Notes: generated by a model from the letters alone, not told the origin. A stretch of 64,000 nucleotides of DNA from Saccharicrinis sp963663905 (GCA_963663905.2 OY760657.1:1054001-1118000); one strand, 5' to 3'. Shown: positions 19,316-29,246, counted from the first letter of the stretch. Numbers and translations: made by a program.

Positions 19316-20491
19316 CTACCTATCAAGTTCAATGGCTGCAAAAATAAAAGGAGCCACACCTTTACAATCATTGGTTACGATCTTTTCACTGATGTAATAT
19401 TCGTAGGTCCCATCTCTGTAGGGATTTCCACCTAAACCACATGCTCCACAAATGTTAACCATACTGATTAATCCATTTTCATCCTCCTTAATAAATGTTT
19501 TAATCATATTATCAAAAGCGAGGTTGGCCTTATCTAAATAGGATTGATCCAGATATCCATTTTTAGCACCTTTTGCAAACGCGTAAATGTACATAGCGGT
19601 TCCAGAGCCTTCAAGGTAATTACCTTCACGATTTCCCTGATCTAATACCTGGAACCATACACCTGATTTTGGATCCTGAACTTTCATCAATGCATCACAT
19701 GTTTTTTGTAAGATTGAAATGATTTCTGCTCTTTGAGGATGATCTTCAGGCATAAAATCCAAAACATCAACAATAGCCATTACATACCATCCCATAGATC
19801 TGCTCCAGAAATGTGGTGATTGTCCGGTTTCAGGATTGCTCCACTTTTGTTGTTTGCTTTCATCCCAGGCATGGTATAATAAACCTGTTTTAGGATCGAG
19901 GGTTTTTTCATAAACAAGAGTGATTTGTTTTGCTACAACATCAAACCATTCCGGAGCATTAAACTCTTTTGCATATTGAGCTAGGAATGGAGAACCCATA
20001 TAAAGTCCATCCAACCACATTTGATTTGGATATACTTTTTTATGCCAAAAACCACCTGTTTGAGTTTTAGGATGTTGTTCCATCTGCTCAACAAACTGAG
20101 GAATAGCTTTTTTATATTTTTCGTTCCTGGTTTCTTTATATTCTGTAAAAAGTGCTTTAGCAGGATTAATTAAATCGATATTGAATTTATCAAGTCGATA
20201 GCGAGGTACAGTGCCGTCTTCAAGTACCATTCCATCCATATAGGTTGATAAATAATCAGAATATTTTTTATCAACATCACCTAATTTATCAATAGCCATT
20301 CCCAACATTGCTATATCATAAGACCAACCAATTCTGGTACGACCATTATAGTAGCCTAGTGTATCATATCTTTCAATAACAGAGTTAGCCATTTTAACAC
20401 TCCATTTATCTTCTTTTTTTTCAACCTTTTTTGTTGGTGTATTACAACTTAAAAGCAATGCAATTGCAAACAGGCAAACTGTAAGTCTCAT
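19316..20491 (-). CDS. GH105 unsaturated rhamnogalacturonyl hydrolase, lipoprotein
   Basis: 391 residues with a lipoprotein signal (LLLSC, Cys16). The (alpha/alpha)6 barrel carries QMWLDGLYMGSPFL with the likely catalytic Asp161, FWSRSMGWYVMAIVDVL, and GSGTAMYIYAFAKG. These are hallmarks of the YteR/GH105 group, which removes the 4,5-unsaturated galacturonate left at the non-reducing end by pectate or rhamnogalacturonan lyases. The family usually has 350-400 residues, so this is full length. It pairs functionally with the PL1 lyases on the plus strand. The gap to the upstream GH106-like gene is 42 bp, so they are probably co-transcribed. Confidence 0.9.
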   Translation of the reverse strand: MRLTVCLFAIALLLSCNTPTKKVEKKEDKWSVKMANSVIERYDTLGYYNGRTRIGWSYDIAMLGMAIDKLGDVDKKYSDYLSTYMDGMVLEDGTVPRYRLDKFNIDLINPAKALFTEYKETRNEKYKKAIPQFVEQMEQHPKTQTGGFWHKKVYPNQMWLDGLYMGSPFLAQYAKEFNAPEWFDVVAKQITLVYEKTLDPKTGLLYHAWDESKQQKWSNPETGQSPHFWSRSMGWYVMAIVDVLDFMPEDHPQRAEIISILQKTCDALMKVQDPKSGVWFQVLDQGNREGNYLEGSGTAMYIYAFAKGAKNGYLDQSYLDKANLAFDNMIKTFIKEDENGLISMVNICGACGLGGNPYRDGTYEYYISEKIVTNDCKGVAPFIFAAIELDR

Positions 20492-20533
20492 ATATTTATT
20501 TTTTTTCTGATTTTTAATAATTAATACTTTGGT

Positions 20534-23500
20534 TTACTTGCTGATTGAAACTGTAACAGGTTCTAAAAATCCATATGGAATGAAGTAATAGGTATCCGTC
20601 CAAAGTTTCATAGGTTCATTTGTTTTTCTTAAATCATACCAATTACTTTCTCCTCGTGGATCAGGGAAACCTCCGGAACCTGTAAAACTAAAAGGTCCAA
20701 CTCTGGTTAATTCTCCTCTTTGTTGATGGTGAGGACCTAATAAATTACGTAATGAGTTTGTCAATGTAATTTTGACTGTATTAGTGCCTTGTTTCAATAA
20801 GCTTGTGATGTCAGCTTTAAATGGAGACCACGTTAGAGTACCAACTTCTTGTCCGTTGATTTCTATTTTAGTAACAATAGACTCACAATTAGGGAAGTTG
20901 ATATAGTATTCTTTGTCAGACTCAAAGGTTTCTAAATTAAAATCCTGAGTTAATTCAAAACTTCCCGCATAAAAAGGATAACCTTCAAGAGACAGATTTC
21001 CTGTAAAATGTGTTTTTTCTTTCGAGATTGTAAATGACTCATAGCCATTAACAGGACGAAGTTGGAAATCTCCAGTCTTATTACGTTGTGTATCCATTGA
21101 AATAGATGATTGATTTCCTTGTACAGCAAAATCGCCAATGAGATATATACTTTCTATTTCAGTACCATATCTGTCTGTTTGAGATTGGCTCTCTGGATTT
21201 TCTGGTTGAAAATCTAATTCAAATTGAATGCTGTTTTTACCTGCTTTTAAATATTCATTAGCAGAACAAGTCGAGAACAAATGATCTAAATAAAATTCTC
21301 CATCAGGATTAAAAGATATTTGCTTTTTATTGAATTGAATTGATTTGAATATCGAAGGATCTTCAACAACCAACTTGCAGTTTTCTGGTATTTGTTTTAT
21401 TTGAACTGGATAATCCAAAATCAAGTGACCATTATAATTTTGATCAGATAGTCTTTTGTAAATACCTATTACCGGTTCTGAATCACTAAATGTTTTTCCG
21501 TTATCAGTTGAATAACGAGCAAAATCTAATGTTATGGCATTAGGGTTAAGTCGCTTACCTTTCCATTTTTTATTTAGTTCAAGAATAGTAGTGTTTTGCG
21601 ATGGAAGCTTATAAATACCCTCTACTTGAGCATCATTACTTAGTATATTAGTTGTAATCCAAACGTTTGATGATGCAGCTAATTCTATTGTGAAAGATCC
21701 GTCATTATTAGGATTTAAACTATAACATTTTACAGTACTTGGGTTCCATAAAACTGGATTGTTTTTGAGAAATTCAGATCTTAAATTAAACTGAATGGCA
21801 TCGGTGTGTGACATATTAGCAAGTTGTAATACATAACCTTTTTCTGTGTTTCTAAGCTGTTCCCAAATTTTACCAGATTGTTCTCCTGTAATAGTAACAT
21901 TAGGTTTAATTACAGTTGCCAGCTTAGTTGTAATTTCTTCAGGTTGAATATCAACAGCAAGATCTCTTAATTTTTGTAGGTCTTTATTCTCAGAATTACC
22001 ATCTACATAATCAGGAAATCTACCAATGTTTACAATTTTTCCACCTTTTTTAGCTAGCGCAAGTAATAAATCAAGAGTAGATTTTCTTATTGTAATCATG
22101 TCAGGTAGAATTACATGAGCATAATTCATAGATCCGATATTAATCTCAGAGTCCTTTATAGTGGCAGTATCAGCCATGATTTGTTCATCACCTAAATCGT
22201 AATCAAAATGGGCTGATTGTAAATTCTCAAATATGGTATTTAATTGGGATGTATAATCCTTATCATGATCACCCTTTACATAAGCTGTTTCTAAAGGGTG
22301 AATCAATAGTATTTGTGGATTATATTCACCAACCGTTGTGGCATAAGAAACTCTTGCAATGTAATCTTCAATTTGTTTATTGTTTTGCCAATATGGTTGA
22401 TGATATGAAAAAGTAGGAGGGTAGTCTCTTTTACGTGCACCTTTTAAACTGTATAAAGTAAGGTGAGGACAGATGTGATTAATGCCTAAAATAGTTTGCC
22501 AGCCAGTTAACCATTTCCTGTCTTCAAAATTCATATTCTGTCCACTGATTCCAAATACTTCGGTCAAACGACGTGGAGTACCATATTGATTTGCTACACT
22601 ACTAACACTCTTAGCAGTTATAATACTTTTAGAAATAGATAATCCCAAATGATCCATTCCGGGTTGTTGCATGTCTCTGTAATGCAACATGGCATTACCA
22701 ATTCTATCTCTGATTTTCTTTAAGCTTTCTTCACCTAAAAAGTGCCCGGTAAATTTAATTCCGTTCTCAGCACAATATGATGCGATTTGTTTGGTAAAGC
22801 TTTCTTCAAATTGTTGAGCAACCGCTCTCCAATATTGTAAACGAACTTCTCTCCAATTGTCTTTTTCTTCAAACAACAGATTTACTTTATCTATGATATC
22901 ATAACCGTACAAATCCTTAAATTTTTCACGAACAAAAGGTGAGTAAGTCAGGATACCTAAATTGGGTGTATTTGTATCAAAATATCGTGCACAAATATGA
23001 GGTTCATCTGCAAAAAAGTTTACAGTATAGCTTGATGTTTTTTCAGTGTATTTCTTAATATATGGTTTATATGAAACCTCAATGAAATTTTTTACTGTTT
23101 CAGGATTCATCAAATCAACCCAGCTGGTTCCATTGAATTTCGGATTACCCATCTGAGCAGTGTACATGATGTACCTGTACTGATTATCCTCTTTTAAAGT
23201 AACACAACCATCCGGAATTTTAGTTTCTAAAGCTAAACGCACTAAACCTTTAGCTCTGTATTCTTCTCCCATTCTTGGAATAATACCTCCGGCATAACCG
23301 CTGGGCCATTTATCTTCATCATAAAAGCAAGCCTCTATACCCACTTCGTTGGCAGCATCAATGGCAGCTTCCATATTCTCCCACCATTCATCACTTAGAA
23401 ATTCTGTTAATAAACCAACTCTACTATGAAGATAGAAGCCTCCAAATCCTGCATTTTTAAAGTCATGCACCTGTTTTTTTATTTCTTCAGGTTCAAGTTT

Positions 23501-23749
23501 GTCGTTTATTGAGTAAAAAGGGAATGATCGATATTTTACTGAAGGATCTACAAATTCCTGATAATTAAATTCAGTTTCGTAATCGCCTTTTAAATTGAAA
23601 GAGCTCTTATTTTGCTGATTAGAACAAGAAGCAAGAATCAGTATTGTAAACAATGAGGCAAGAGCTAATAATAAATGATAATGCTTACTTAAAAAAATTG
23701 AATAGGTTTTATTAACAACAGATAAGTAATTTAATTGTACTCTTTTCAT
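20534..23749 (-). CDS. GH106-like putative alpha-L-rhamnosidase, lipoprotein
   Basis: 1071 residues. A lipoprotein signal (LILASC, Cys near 42) is preceded by an unusually long N-terminal stretch of about 25 residues, so a later start is possible, though no other Met suits. The barrel begins YRSFPFYSINDKLEPEEI and contains AGFGGFYLHSR and FYDEDKWPSGYAGG, the same barrel plan as the GH106 at 3388-6804 but clearly divergent. The C-terminus has GH2-type jelly-roll features (INGQEVGTLTWSPFKADIT) and ends YGFLEPVTVSI. I infer a rhamnosidase or a glycosidase of a related family, and the sugar is not certain. It is 18 bp after a GH28 gene and 42 bp before GH105, so part of one operon for rhamnogalacturonan fragments. 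Confidence 0.7.
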   Translation of the reverse strand: MKRVQLNYLSVVNKTYSIFLSKHYHLLLALASLFTILILASCSNQQNKSSFNLKGDYETEFNYQEFVDPSVKYRSFPFYSINDKLEPEEIKKQVHDFKNAGFGGFYLHSRVGLLTEFLSDEWWENMEAAIDAANEVGIEACFYDEDKWPSGYAGGIIPRMGEEYRAKGLVRLALETKIPDGCVTLKEDNQYRYIMYTAQMGNPKFNGTSWVDLMNPETVKNFIEVSYKPYIKKYTEKTSSYTVNFFADEPHICARYFDTNTPNLGILTYSPFVREKFKDLYGYDIIDKVNLLFEEKDNWREVRLQYWRAVAQQFEESFTKQIASYCAENGIKFTGHFLGEESLKKIRDRIGNAMLHYRDMQQPGMDHLGLSISKSIITAKSVSSVANQYGTPRRLTEVFGISGQNMNFEDRKWLTGWQTILGINHICPHLTLYSLKGARKRDYPPTFSYHQPYWQNNKQIEDYIARVSYATTVGEYNPQILLIHPLETAYVKGDHDKDYTSQLNTIFENLQSAHFDYDLGDEQIMADTATIKDSEINIGSMNYAHVILPDMITIRKSTLDLLLALAKKGGKIVNIGRFPDYVDGNSENKDLQKLRDLAVDIQPEEITTKLATVIKPNVTITGEQSGKIWEQLRNTEKGYVLQLANMSHTDAIQFNLRSEFLKNNPVLWNPSTVKCYSLNPNNDGSFTIELAASSNVWITTNILSNDAQVEGIYKLPSQNTTILELNKKWKGKRLNPNAITLDFARYSTDNGKTFSDSEPVIGIYKRLSDQNYNGHLILDYPVQIKQIPENCKLVVEDPSIFKSIQFNKKQISFNPDGEFYLDHLFSTCSANEYLKAGKNSIQFELDFQPENPESQSQTDRYGTEIESIYLIGDFAVQGNQSSISMDTQRNKTGDFQLRPVNGYESFTISKEKTHFTGNLSLEGYPFYAGSFELTQDFNLETFESDKEYYINFPNCESIVTKIEINGQEVGTLTWSPFKADITSLLKQGTNTVKITLTNSLRNLLGPHHQQRGELTRVGPFSFTGSGGFPDPRGESNWYDLRKTNEPMKLWTDTYYFIPYGFLEPVTVSISK

Positions 23750-23767
23750 TTTCCCCTTTTTAAAATT

Positions 23768-25372
23768 TTAGTGACTAATGTTTATTACATCAGATATCAC
23801 TTTGTTTGTTTTTTGAACTTCTGTGTTTACCTGAATAAGATTGTTATTTCCTAAATAAATATCTTTAGTTTTTGAACCATCAAGTCTTAAAAAAACATCA
23901 GCTCTACGTGATTGGTTACAATTTTGGATAAATGCATTGTCAACATCAGTTAACTCAATAATTGCTGTTTTGGCAACTGGAGTTTTTGTTTTTAATGCAT
24001 TAATTTCAATATGCTTTGAATCCAGTACTGAAATTACAGAACCTTCCTTTGTGTCAATCACCATATTTGAAAAATCAATATCCTCTGCATCTTCTACAGT
24101 AAATCCTTTTGTTGCATCTAATCGAATGTTATTAAATGAAATATCTTTTATTTTTAATTCTTCCAGGCCAAGTAAAAATCCTGCTTGATAGGCATTACCT
24201 GAAATATTACTAAAATGTATATTTCTGAAAGCAGGAGTCCTCTCAGATACCGGTTCTTCATCAGATTTTGCATAGAACATATTTAATTTAATAGCTTCTT
24301 TTTTTATGTCCTTCATGATGATATTATTCACGCTGATATCCTCAACAACGCCACCACGTCCTCTGGTTGATTTGATGCGGATTCCTCTGTCTGTCCCTTC
24401 AAAAACACAATTGGAAATAGTTATTTTCTTAATACCACCTGACATTTCACTACCTATAACTACAGCACCATGACCATCTAGCATTGTACAGTTTGTAATT
24501 GTAATGTTTTCACAAGGCACATTCATTTTTCTTCCTGCAGCATCTTTTCCTGATTTAATAGTTACACAGTCATCTCCTACCGAAATTTTGCAGTTTGAAA
24601 TATGAACATTGCGACAAGATTCTGGATTTATACCGTCTGTATTTGGCGAGTCAGGGTTATATACAGTAACATTATCAATATTAATGTTTTCACAAAACTC
24701 TGGATTTATAGTCCAAAATGGCGAGTTTGTGACTGTAATTCCTTCAATAAGAATATTCTTACAGTACATTGGTTGTATAAATGGGGGACGACAAAAACCT
24801 CGTTCAATCATATATGTTTCATTCGGCATGATTACATTGGTATTCTGCTTTGCAAATTCCTCCTGCCATTTTGATTTGAAATTTTTAGGTTTTGAATAGA
24901 GTGTATGGTGAAAATCCCACCATTTTCTGCCTTGACCATCAAGAGTTCCTCTTCCTTTTATTGCTATATTCTCTGCTTCATAAGCATAAATCAAAGGATG
25001 GAAATTTATTACATCAATTCCTTCCCATCTCGATTCAACCATTGGGAGATAATCATCAAAATCATCTGAGAATTTAAGTGTTGCACCTGCTTCCAGGTAG
25101 ATTGTGATGTTGCTTTTTAATGTTATTGGACCGGTTAGGTATGTACCTGCAGGAAAATAAATAGTACCTCCACCTGATTTGTAAGCTTTCTCAATGGTGT
25201 TGTTAATAATCTTGGTTACTTGTTTGTCTCCTTTGTTGCTTGCTCCATATTCAACTATGTTATAGTTGATTTGTGATGAAGTAATTGTAGGTATGGTGAA
25301 TATTACGATTAGTAATATGTTTTTTATTAAGGATTTCTTATTGAATTTTAAATGTATGTTAAAAAACTTCAT
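23768..25372 (-). CDS. GH28 polygalacturonase-type glycoside hydrolase
   Basis: The frame is open to 25468, but I place the start at the ATG at 25372. It begins MKFFNIHLKF with a Sec signal ending about ITSSQ, and a consensus promoter lies 67-96 nt upstream of it (25439-25468), which would be inside the longer frame. The beta-helix carries NTDGINPESC, VGDDCVTIKSG, GHGAVVIGSE and RIKSTRGRGG, a complete GH28 catalytic set. The 534-residue length is longer than the minimal GH28 because of C-terminal extra helix turns (residues after about 420) rich in Asp and Asn. It probably acts on rhamnogalacturonan or homogalacturonan oligomers. It is the first gene of the unit that continues with the GH106-like and GH105 genes, and its promoter carries a LacI-type operator. 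Confidence 0.9.
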   Translation of the reverse strand: MKFFNIHLKFNKKSLIKNILLIVIFTIPTITSSQINYNIVEYGASNKGDKQVTKIINNTIEKAYKSGGGTIYFPAGTYLTGPITLKSNITIYLEAGATLKFSDDFDDYLPMVESRWEGIDVINFHPLIYAYEAENIAIKGRGTLDGQGRKWWDFHHTLYSKPKNFKSKWQEEFAKQNTNVIMPNETYMIERGFCRPPFIQPMYCKNILIEGITVTNSPFWTINPEFCENINIDNVTVYNPDSPNTDGINPESCRNVHISNCKISVGDDCVTIKSGKDAAGRKMNVPCENITITNCTMLDGHGAVVIGSEMSGGIKKITISNCVFEGTDRGIRIKSTRGRGGVVEDISVNNIIMKDIKKEAIKLNMFYAKSDEEPVSERTPAFRNIHFSNISGNAYQAGFLLGLEELKIKDISFNNIRLDATKGFTVEDAEDIDFSNMVIDTKEGSVISVLDSKHIEINALKTKTPVAKTAIIELTDVDNAFIQNCNQSRRADVFLRLDGSKTKDIYLGNNNLIQVNTEVQKTNKVISDVINISH

Positions 25373-25438
25373 TGTATTAATTCTATTCGTTACTTGATTG
25401 TTAAGTCTTATTTTTAAATGTAAAATAAAGTTACATTG

Positions 25439-25468
25439 CAAATATAATGTATAAAAATGTAAATTCAA
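25439..25468 (-). promoter_or_regulatory. Bacteroidota-type promoter of GH28 gene (23768-25372)
   Basis: On the minus strand TTG (25468-25466), a 19-nt spacer and TATATTTG (25446-25439) fit the TTG-N19-TAnnTTTG consensus exactly. The predicted transcript would have a leader of roughly 60 nt. Confidence 0.7.
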
Positions 25469-25483
25469 TGAAAACGATTACAT
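25468..25483. promoter_or_regulatory. LacI-type operator, 14/16 match
   Basis: ATGAAAACGATTACAT differs at two positions from the perfect palindrome at 27343-27358. It overlaps the -33 TTG by one base, exactly as the perfect site does at the neighbouring GH28 promoter. A further half-site, ATGTAAACG, lies at 25534-25542. Confidence 0.6.
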
Positions 25484-25578
25484 AAAAAGTAAATTTAACT
25501 TTTTATACATTGCAGTAAATTAATTAAATAGGAATGTAAACGAAACTAATTAATGTGCAAAAATATGAGAATCAATAC

Positions 25579-27159
25579 TTATTGAATAAGTGTTACAATT
25601 TTGTTTTTATTGCAGTCTTTAAATGTAAGATATTTATTTGAAATAGAGTCTGCTTTAATAATTACATTCGAGGATGGATTTTTTATGATTGTATTGTTTA
25701 TTGATACAGAGGTGCTATTGATTAAGTTAATAATACTATCCTGAGTATTAATAATAGAGTTTTTTAGCTTAAAACCTTCAAGATCGCATGTGTTTATTAG
25801 GTTAGAGGAGTTTGCAACTATGTTATCCAATGTTAGGTTTTTTAATGGGGATTCAGGTATTCCAATAACTTTTAGCAAATGGGTGCTGTTTTCAATAATA
25901 ATATCTTTAATGCTAATGTTGCTATACTTAGGCGTTAATTCATTTATTTCTCGTGCTGGCAACCTATTGGCTAATTCTCCAACGGATCCAGTTCCACCAA
26001 GCATGTCCCATTTAATTGCAGTGTACCTTAGGTTCATTCTTATTCTTTCATAAAATAAGTTTTCGCCACCGCCACCTCTTGGTCTTCTTGTTTTAAATCT
26101 GATTCCAACACCTGTATTATCAAAAACGCAATCATGGACGTATAAATTACGTATCATTCCTGCTGTTTCACTTCCGCAAGTGATGCCTCCGTGTCCTTCT
26201 TTAGCCAAACAATATCTTACAACTACGTTTTCTGTAGGTTTATTAACTCTAATACCATCAAGACCTCTTCCTGCTTTCATTGTAAAACAATCGTCCCCCG
26301 AACTAAGGTCACAGTATTCAATCAGAACGTTTTTCGAAGATTCGATATCGATTCCATCGCCTCTTGGTATTCCAACAGAGTTTACGTCTACACCTCTTAT
26401 GATAACATTATCACAGTATATTGGAACTATATTCCAAAATGCGGTATTTCTTAGGGTAATACCTTCTATATATACATTAGTGCAATTAATAGGAGAGATG
26501 AACATCGGTAAAAAATAACCCTCACCATTAGTTCCTGAGTACTTACGTTGACTAACAGGACTATCTAATGGAACTACATTCTCAATTACGTCTTTTGAGT
26601 AGATATACTCTCTTACCGGGCCATCGGCCGGACCGATAAGTTTTCCTTTTCCCGTAATGGCAATGTTAGTAGCGTTATTGGCATATATACATGCTCCTAA
26701 GGACATTACTTCAATGCCTTCTATTCTCGTAAAAACAGCAGGCTGATAATCTTCTAGTTGCCCGCTAAAATGTAATTCACTGTTGTCTTGGAAGTGTAGA
26801 TTTACATTGTCTTTTAAAATAATTCTTCCTGTACTCCATTTACCTTGAGGAATGATTACCTTGCCACCACCACAGTTACTTATACTGTCGATGCACTGCT
26901 GAATTATTTGTGTTGCAAGAATTGATTGACTGGCTCCTTTTTCTGTGATGGTAATTGTATTGTTATTAAAATCTGGCTTTTCTATATTATTAATATGAAA
27001 AGGTGCTTTCAAAGGCAGTATTTCTTTGGTAAAGGCATTTACACCAACTTCATTGCTGGATGGTATTTTAAAAAGTGTTTCTTTTTTAGTGCAAGCATTT
27101 ATTAATAGGATGCATAAAACAAATGCTATAGTTGTGTAGATAAAGGTATTCTTTTTCAT
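25579..27159 (-). CDS. GH28-family glycoside hydrolase, lipoprotein
   Basis: 526 residues, lipoprotein signal (LLINAC, Cys23). The beta-helix has RGDG with Asp268 in place of the usual NTDG, SGDDC with Asp289/Asp290, EGHGG with His323 and RFK with Arg354/Lys356. The active-site acids and His are therefore kept and only the residues before the first Asp differ. An N-terminal extension of about 65 residues precedes the helix. The ALN-type C-terminus is rich in Asn and Ile, as expected for extra helix turns. It is expected to cut galacturonosyl linkages in pectin fragments. It is the first minus-strand gene next to the divergent regulatory region, with a leader of about 150 nt, and has a consensus promoter with the LacI-type operator at its -33 element. 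Confidence 0.87.
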   Translation of the reverse strand: MKKNTFIYTTIAFVLCILLINACTKKETLFKIPSSNEVGVNAFTKEILPLKAPFHINNIEKPDFNNNTITITEKGASQSILATQIIQQCIDSISNCGGGKVIIPQGKWSTGRIILKDNVNLHFQDNSELHFSGQLEDYQPAVFTRIEGIEVMSLGACIYANNATNIAITGKGKLIGPADGPVREYIYSKDVIENVVPLDSPVSQRKYSGTNGEGYFLPMFISPINCTNVYIEGITLRNTAFWNIVPIYCDNVIIRGVDVNSVGIPRGDGIDIESSKNVLIEYCDLSSGDDCFTMKAGRGLDGIRVNKPTENVVVRYCLAKEGHGGITCGSETAGMIRNLYVHDCVFDNTGVGIRFKTRRPRGGGGENLFYERIRMNLRYTAIKWDMLGGTGSVGELANRLPAREINELTPKYSNISIKDIIIENSTHLLKVIGIPESPLKNLTLDNIVANSSNLINTCDLEGFKLKNSIINTQDSIINLINSTSVSINNTIIKNPSSNVIIKADSISNKYLTFKDCNKNKIVTLIQ

Positions 27160-27313
27160 TGTGTGGAATTTTCTTTTATTTTCAGTGAAACTGAAAACGT
27201 ATTCAGTTTATTGTTTTAAAATATTTTGCTGTATCAGTGTTTTTTAGGCTTTATAAAAGCCTTGTATATAGTGTTGTTATAATTTAATGTTAAAAAAATA
27301 AAAAAAATATTTG

Positions 27314-27343
27314 CAAATCTAATGAAAATATTCTTACTTGCAA
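27314..27343 (-). promoter_or_regulatory. Bacteroidota-type promoter of GH28 gene (25579-27159)
   Basis: On the minus strand TTG (27343-27341), a 19-nt spacer and TAGATTTG (27321-27314) match the consensus exactly. The operator palindrome starts on the last base of this TTG. Confidence 0.7.
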
Positions 27344-27358
27344 TGTAAACGTTTACAT
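27343..27358. promoter_or_regulatory. LacI-type operator, perfect 16-bp palindrome
   Basis: ATGTAAACGTTTACAT is a perfect palindrome with the central CG typical of LacI-family operators. A LacI-family gene lies 1.9 kb away at 29247. Related sites are at 25468-25483 and 30575-30590. Confidence 0.8.
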
Positions 27359-27490
27359 CTTTGTTGCCTGTTTTTATTGAGGTGAATTTTTAAATATATA
27401 TGAAGATGGAATTATTTATGACGTTGAACCCTTAAAATGATATTAATTGAAAATACATAAATCATTTAAGTTTAATTTTAATTTAATTTT

Positions 27491-29020
27491 ATGAACATGA
27501 AAACTACTTTTAAATCAATTTTGGCATTATGTGTCATCTTAATGTCTGGTGTGTATGCTAACGCACAATTTAAATTTGGTGATAAATCTACTGTTGGTCA
27601 GACTTGGGTAGTAGATAATGAAACTGGAGCGTGTGTTTTAACAACATCATTTAACCCAGATAAGGATCCTAGCTCATATACTATGGATGTAGATACAGCT
27701 ATGATTTCGATTGCAAAATGTAATACAAATAAAGGTTTACAAATTACTGTTAGGGATACAGCTAGTAATGCTGTTTATAATAGTGACTTTAGGTGTAGAA
27801 ATTATGGTAGCTATGAAAATCCTGTTTATGTGGAAAGTGTAGCTTCTTTAGTTGATATTTTAAATATGTATGAAAATAACGAGGCTGTTGGTTATACAAC
27901 TGGAAACGTTACTTCGGATACAATTCCAGCGCACTGTATCTTTAAAGTAGGAGAAGGTGGAACTAATGGAGATGGTGTTTTTGGAGCTTGGCCAGGACAA
28001 TGGAAAAGTGTATCATATGATTTCTATTATAGTTTTAGTGGATATGCAGTTTCTGAGGATATTACTCTAGATCTTTCTACTATATATGCAGGTTCTGATA
28101 ATTTGGCTGGTGCTACAGCTACATATTATATCAACCTTAAAGTAGGTTCTACAACTTATGATCCAGTACAGATTTATACTTCAGGTGATGCTGGTAAAAC
28201 AATAGAAATTGCAACAACATTCGGATTAGATCCAGCTGTTTTTACTAATCAAAAAGTTTATTTTTCAATTTATACAGAAGGAACCGCAACTGATGTTGCA
28301 ACTGATACATTTGATCCAGTTATCGGTATTGATAATATGATCGCAAAGGTTGATGCTGCAATGTGGATGAGTCCTGCTGGTGGTGCTACAGCTAATGCAA
28401 TTATCGCATCAGAAACAATAGATTTAGTAACTGGACAACAAACTGATGTTACAATTAATATAAAAGATGCAAGCAGGGTTTCAACATTATCAATTGTAAA
28501 TGATAATGATTCACCAAAGCGTTTACAAGTTTCTTTTGCTGAAACTGGTGCTATAATGGCTAATGATGGTGCTGATAACTATAATGTACCTGTTGAGTAT
28601 ACATATACAGCTACTACAGCAGATGTAAAAGGTAGTATGGTTGTTGCTGCTCCAACATCAGGTATTGCAGAAGATGATTTAATGATCACTTTACAAATTA
28701 TGCCATTAGTGACTGGTACAGGTGATTATAATACTTTCAGATTAGAGTTAAATAATGGTACTCGTATCTGGTATGATATTACTGTAAATGGAACAGAAGC
28801 TACGGCTGTTAAAGAAGTTTCAGGAGATGCGCTTAAAGTGTATTCTGCTAATGGATTAGTGTTTGTTAAAAATGCTTCAGAAGATGTAGTAGTTAGAAAT
28901 TTATTAGGTAAAGTTGTTGCTGTGGCTTCAGCAGATGAAGCACAAAGTGGAATTGCTGTTTCTTCAGGATTATACATTGTTACAAGTTCTACAACTTCGG
29001 TTAAGGTGTATGTAAAATAA
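27491..29020 (+). CDS. Secreted protein of unknown function with T9SS C-terminal sorting domain
   Basis: 509 residues, Sec signal peptide (about 1-25, ending YANAQ). I do not recognise the bulk of the protein. It is rich in Asp, Thr, Val and Ala, has no Cys beyond the first part, and reads as a chain of beta-sandwich domains, with no catalytic motif that I can see. The last 75 residues (LKVYSANGLVFVKN, VVRNLLGKVV, SGLYIVTS, VKVYVK) are a type A T9SS sorting tail, so it should be exported and anchored on the outer surface. It has its own intrinsic terminator (29110-29134) and lies beside the perfect LacI-type operator, so it is likely to be expressed with the pectin genes. A glycan-binding or adhesion role is possible but unproven. 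The second Met (27497) is an equally good start. Confidence 0.85.
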   Translation: MNMKTTFKSILALCVILMSGVYANAQFKFGDKSTVGQTWVVDNETGACVLTTSFNPDKDPSSYTMDVDTAMISIAKCNTNKGLQITVRDTASNAVYNSDFRCRNYGSYENPVYVESVASLVDILNMYENNEAVGYTTGNVTSDTIPAHCIFKVGEGGTNGDGVFGAWPGQWKSVSYDFYYSFSGYAVSEDITLDLSTIYAGSDNLAGATATYYINLKVGSTTYDPVQIYTSGDAGKTIEIATTFGLDPAVFTNQKVYFSIYTEGTATDVATDTFDPVIGIDNMIAKVDAAMWMSPAGGATANAIIASETIDLVTGQQTDVTINIKDASRVSTLSIVNDNDSPKRLQVSFAETGAIMANDGADNYNVPVEYTYTATTADVKGSMVVAAPTSGIAEDDLMITLQIMPLVTGTGDYNTFRLELNNGTRIWYDITVNGTEATAVKEVSGDALKVYSANGLVFVKNASEDVVVRNLLGKVVAVASADEAQSGIAVSSGLYIVTSSTTSVKVYVK

Positions 29021-29109
29021 GTTATAATTGATTTGCAATTGTTTCAGTTTTGAATAAATTATATGAAAATTGCATTTCTATTAATTTGGAAATAACATGT
29101 TAATATAAG

Positions 29110-29134
29110 GAGGGAGTTGTACTCCCTCTTTTTT
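29110..29134 (+). terminator. Intrinsic terminator
   Basis: GAGGGAGT, loop TGT, ACTCCCTC followed by six T. It is a perfect 8-bp stem 90 bp after the stop of the T9SS-tailed gene. Confidence 0.92.
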
Positions 29135-29147
29135 AGTTTATAATACT

Positions 29148-29178
29148 TTTGAGGTTTTGATCAAAAAAAGTATGTTTG
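29148..29178 (+). promoter_or_regulatory. Bacteroidota-type promoter of the LacI-family gene
   Basis: TTTG (29148-29151), 19 nt, TATGTTTG (29171-29178) matches the consensus exactly. No LacI-type palindrome is seen here, so the regulator gene is probably not autoregulated through this site. Confidence 0.75.
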
Positions 29179-29246
29179 TGTAAAAATCCAAAAGAACTAA
29201 ATCCTTCCTAAATTTTGAAAATCATTAATTTAAAGATGACTCAACT

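Larger units (their letters stand above)
27160..27490. other. Divergent intergenic regulatory region (331 bp)
   Basis: It separates the minus-strand hydrolase cluster from the plus-strand genes. It holds the perfect LacI-type palindrome (27343-27358) and a consensus promoter reading into the GH28 gene. I found no convincing TAnnTTTG promoter reading right into the gene at 27491. The best is a one-mismatch TAAGTTTA near 27464 with poor spacing. There is also a short inverted word TTTTCAGTGAAACTGAAAA near 27180-27198. Confidence 0.8.

Noticed and set aside
25373..25468. Longer N-terminus for the GH28 gene at 23768
   Set aside because: The extra 32 codons cover the predicted promoter and add a non-signal stretch in front of a complete signal peptide.
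27344..27402. A plus-strand promoter next to the perfect operator for the 27491 gene
   Set aside because: TTTG at 27360-27363 is present but no TAnnTTTG lies 19-21 nt downstream, so no promoter was called.
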